In this document: positions 62,801-64,000 of the stretch, in pieces
Numbering within the stretch: the stretch's first letter is position 1
Layout: each line of letters begins with the position of its first letter
Assembly (NCBI GenBank): GCA_947172415.1
Contig: OX359201.1
Span: 4,836,001 to 4,900,000, forward strand
DNA: 64,000 bases
DNA from: Chondrosia reniformis
Taxonomy: Eukaryota > Porifera > Demospongiae > Chondrillida > Chondrillidae
Direction of reading: 5' to 3'
The notes under the pieces: model-generated
Told to the model about the DNA's origin: nothing
The model's input: only the letters and a program-made list of their open reading frames with translations
Databases searched by the model: none
Made by a program: the position numbers and the translations under genes

Positions 62801-63992
62801 CCATTAGAGTGGCATCCAGAGAGGTCTCGTGTTTGCACATATCCAAAAAGGAGGTTACTATGGGAACAAATCAAAGATTGAAATAGTTTTAAGTAAACAG
62901 ACCATGTATACATACATACGTACACACTTTTGATACATACATATACGTATATAATATCAGAAATGTGTATATATGAGGTCGTGTCATTAACTTTTTACTT
63001 TAAGGAAAGATTTTGAATGACAATATTATATGTACTTGTATATTAAGAGGAAGTGTTCTTTCTGACTGTTTGTACGTATATACCTGTGTTGGAATGTCTT
63101 AACTTTCTAGCTTTCTCTGTTTCTTCTTCATTGTCAAAGCTTAGCTTCACATTAGACAGTCCATACATTTCAATTCTTCTGGCAGCTTCCAGATCAATTC
63201 TCATTGATGAAGAATCTCTTCCGAGCATTTCTAGAAAGGCAGCGCAGGACACACCAATTTTAACTTCATTAAGATGAAGGAAAGCTAGAGAGTACACTTT
63301 GCAAACAGCACGTGACACCCTAAAAAGGTATACAAAAATAAGTGGCCTATGCATGAACACTTTTGTAACTAACAATATACGATCCTATCTTCTTATGTAA
63401 GATCCTTACTTCTATACAAGATCCTTACTTCCTTACAAGACCCTTACTTCCTTACAAGACCGTTACTTCCTTACAAGACCCTTACTTCCTTACAAGACCC
63501 TTACTTCCTTACAAGACCGTTACTTCCTTACAAGACCCTTACTTCCTTACAAGACCCTTACTTTCTTACAAGACCCTTACTTCCTATGTAAGACCCTTAC
63601 TTCCTATGCAAGACCCTTACTTCCTTACAAGACCATTACTTCCTTACAAGACCATTACTTCCTTACAAGACCATTACTTTCTTACAAGACACTTACTTCC
63701 TTATAAGACCATTACTTCCTTACAAGACCATTACTTTCTTACAAGACACTTACTTCCTCTGATAGTTCGTCTTGGTTACTCTCTTGGTAGCTATAAAGTT
63801 GGCGTATGCAAAAGAAGGTAGACACTTCTTGAGGAAAAAGAGATATGAAAGTCTCTCTTTGTAGGCATATTTGGACACAAGACTAGGTGAGGAGAAGTGA
63901 GGCAGCTGGAAGCTATCACCTTCTTGTTGAATAGCCAACTTGTTTGTCTTCTGCCACTTAAACAAATTGTGGATGTCAAATGGAACATTTCC
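50823..63992 (-). CDS. SPG11: Spatacsin, C-terminal 1375 residues (partial)
   Basis: 24 exons: 63754-63992, 63084-63319, 62550-62857, 61862-62005, 61461-61685, 60747-60962, 60228-60368, 59596-59752, 58905-59167, 58216-58353, 57796-57978, 57176-57367, 56567-56683, 55919-56158, 55572-55709, 55255-55309, 54931-55095, 54521-54672, 54038-54145, 53454-53622, 52769-52836, 52147-52296, 51388-51545, 50823-50988; phases fit at all 23 junctions. The 5' part lies beyond the right edge. Spatacsin works with spastizin and AP-5 in lysosome reformation and endosomal sorting. Recognised segments are FDIHNLFKWQKTNKLA, IGVSCAAFLEMLG, the C-terminal domain with VVELLIRSHDCFT, VRLLTGIGRFRDMSYIIDVL, LKTALLEHLTRHYPND, MHREYAILIESQAMKKL, QARLVALQ and VVIGGDFKYLSDFKRIFP. 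The exon 3 donor could be GTACAG (62549) or GTTCGA (62561); the exon 10 3' end is also less certain. Introns carry four dispersed repeats and several minisatellites. Confidence 0.93.
51155..51290 (+). mobile_element. Dispersed repeat, 3' half
   Basis: Only the 3' half is present (AAAAGACTCCTGTATCTTCA to TAGCATGTAGGAAAATGG). The matching 5' half lies downstream at 51608-51700 rather than upstream, so the two halves are in swapped order. It lies in spatacsin intron 23, before the final exon. Confidence 0.75.
51608..51700 (+). mobile_element. Dispersed repeat, 5' half
   Basis: The 5' half only (TTCACAAAAGATCAAGATCA to CACTGATGAAGGGCAAAATT, CCCAGAAACA). It lies in the intron between spatacsin exons 22 and 23. 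Confidence 0.75.
53735..53960 (+). mobile_element. Dispersed ~230-bp repeat, full copy
   Basis: Full-length plus-strand copy between spatacsin exons 19 and 20, running from CAAGGATTCACAAAAGC to GGCATATCATGTAGGATAA. Confidence 0.8.
56218..56440 (+). mobile_element. Dispersed ~230-bp repeat, diverged copy
   Basis: Plus-strand copy 5' (on the minus strand) of spatacsin exon 14, with many substitutions but the same order of blocks. It is probably the oldest full-length copy here. Confidence 0.75.
56792..56891. repeat. Perfect 46-bp inverted repeat
   Basis: Left arm 56792-56837 and right arm 56846-56891 are exact reverse complements separated by an 8-base loop (GAACTGCA). The arm contains GGTCATCTTTCGACTTTGGG. 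Related single arms occur near 19480-19560 and 23290-23355. It lies between spatacsin exons 12 and 13. Confidence 0.95.
57594..57746. mobile_element. Fold-back MITE, short copy
   Basis: A ~150-bp relative of 35447-35835, starting TCTTTTGAGCATCTAGAAAT, with CTTCTTCAGTGACTGATTAT inside and ACTAAAGATATACCATCTCA at its end. It lies in the intron between spatacsin exons 11 and 12. Confidence 0.7.
58510..58735. repeat. Two-unit ~110-bp tandem repeat
   Basis: Two units sharing GGTGCCCTTACTAA, GGGGAATTTGGATCTAGTGC and CTTAAAGCCTTGA, in the intron between spatacsin exons 9 and 10. No coding potential. Confidence 0.85.
59797..60055. repeat. ~36-bp minisatellite with nested 12-bp unit
   Basis: About seven units of CACAGGTACACAGACACCAC followed by AGATATGACAGAGACA. 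Near 59980-60020 the inner unit GGTACACAGGCACCACA repeats alone, showing nested expansion. It lies in the intron between spatacsin exons 7 and 8. The long cysteine-rich frames it creates are artefacts. Confidence 0.95.
61195..61265 (-). pseudogene. tRNA-like sequence (pseudogene or SINE head)
   Basis: On the minus strand there is an A box (TAGCTCAGTGGCAGAGC) and a B box (GGTTCGATTCC) at normal spacing, with a D arm (GCTC/GAGC), an anticodon stem (CTGGT/ACCAG) and a T stem (CTGGG/CCCAG) that all pair. The seven-base anticodon loop GGTCATA lacks U33, and the acceptor stem has two mismatches. It is therefore a decayed tRNA or tRNA-derived element in a spatacsin intron and not a functional tRNA. 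Confidence 0.65.
62158..62385 (+). mobile_element. Dispersed ~230-bp repeat, copy between exons 3 and 4
   Basis: Plus-strand copy in a spatacsin intron (GGATTCACAGAAGATCAAGG to CACAGCATGTAGGAAAATGG), with a shortened purine-rich middle. Confidence 0.8.
63395..63760 (-). repeat. 19-bp minisatellite built on a 5' splice site
   Basis: About 19 units of GTCTTGTAAGGAAGTAAGG on the minus strand, starting immediately at the donor of spatacsin exon 63754-63992, whose junction reads AGGAA|GTAAGTGTCTTGTAAG. The repeat unit includes the donor itself, so the intron starts with a ladder of GTAAGG/GTAAGT copies. Some units have a one-base insertion (GCATAGG or ACATAGG). Confidence 0.95.
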
Positions 63993-64000
63993 CTACATGA

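Overview
The window is nuclear DNA of an invertebrate animal. Every recognisable gene except three is split by short GT-AG introns, and the proteins are clear metazoan orthologues. AT-rich intergenic DNA, short introns and a pair of AIG1/GIMAP-type GTPases would suit a sponge or a similar early-branching animal, but that placement is a guess. Nothing bacterial, organellar or viral is seen.

Layout. (1) 1-17608 is one uninterrupted satellite array with 115/105-bp and 75-bp monomers in higher-order repeats. Every monomer junction I checked reads YAG-NNN-GTGAGT, a 3' splice site, three bases and a strong 5' splice site, so each monomer looks like a minimal intron. (2) 17.5-25.1 kb is a tandem segmental duplication (offset about 4.1-4.2 kb). 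Each copy carries an intact terminal exon of NUDT19, and a dead LINE reverse transcriptase lies between them. (3) 25.7-31.8 kb on the minus strand holds the other four NUDT19 exons and a single-exon ankyrin-repeat gene. (4) 31.85-35.1 kb is AT-rich intergenic DNA. (5) 35.1-44.4 kb is a compact housekeeping block: PFDN6 (-) and MED22/SURF5 (+) start 45 bp apart, and SURF1 (-) and RPL7A/SURF3 (+) start about 150 bp apart. MED22, SURF1 and RPL7A are three members of the vertebrate surfeit cluster. (6) 44.75-50.7 kb is a 3-kb tandem duplication carrying two intronless AIG1/GIMAP-like GTPase genes with nearly identical GTPase halves and strongly diverged C-terminal halves. (7) 50.8-64.0 kb holds the last 24 coding exons (1375 codons) of spatacsin (SPG11) on the minus strand, running off the right edge.

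The genes do not form one pathway. They cover peroxisomal CoA metabolism (NUDT19), protein folding (PFDN6), transcription (MED22), respiratory complex IV assembly (SURF1), translation (RPL7A), lysosome/autophagy function (spatacsin) and possible innate immunity (GIMAP-like). Exon boundaries were derived by hand: phases close in every multi-exon gene, and exon lengths sum to whole codons (NUDT19 423 aa, PFDN6 126, MED22 124, SURF1 284, RPL7A 263, spatacsin 1375+).

Introns and flanks are littered with a ~230-bp dispersed repeat (about ten copies), fold-back elements, G/C-homopolymer MITEs, (TATTG)n pentanucleotide tracts and several minisatellites. One minisatellite is built from the 5' splice site of a spatacsin exon.
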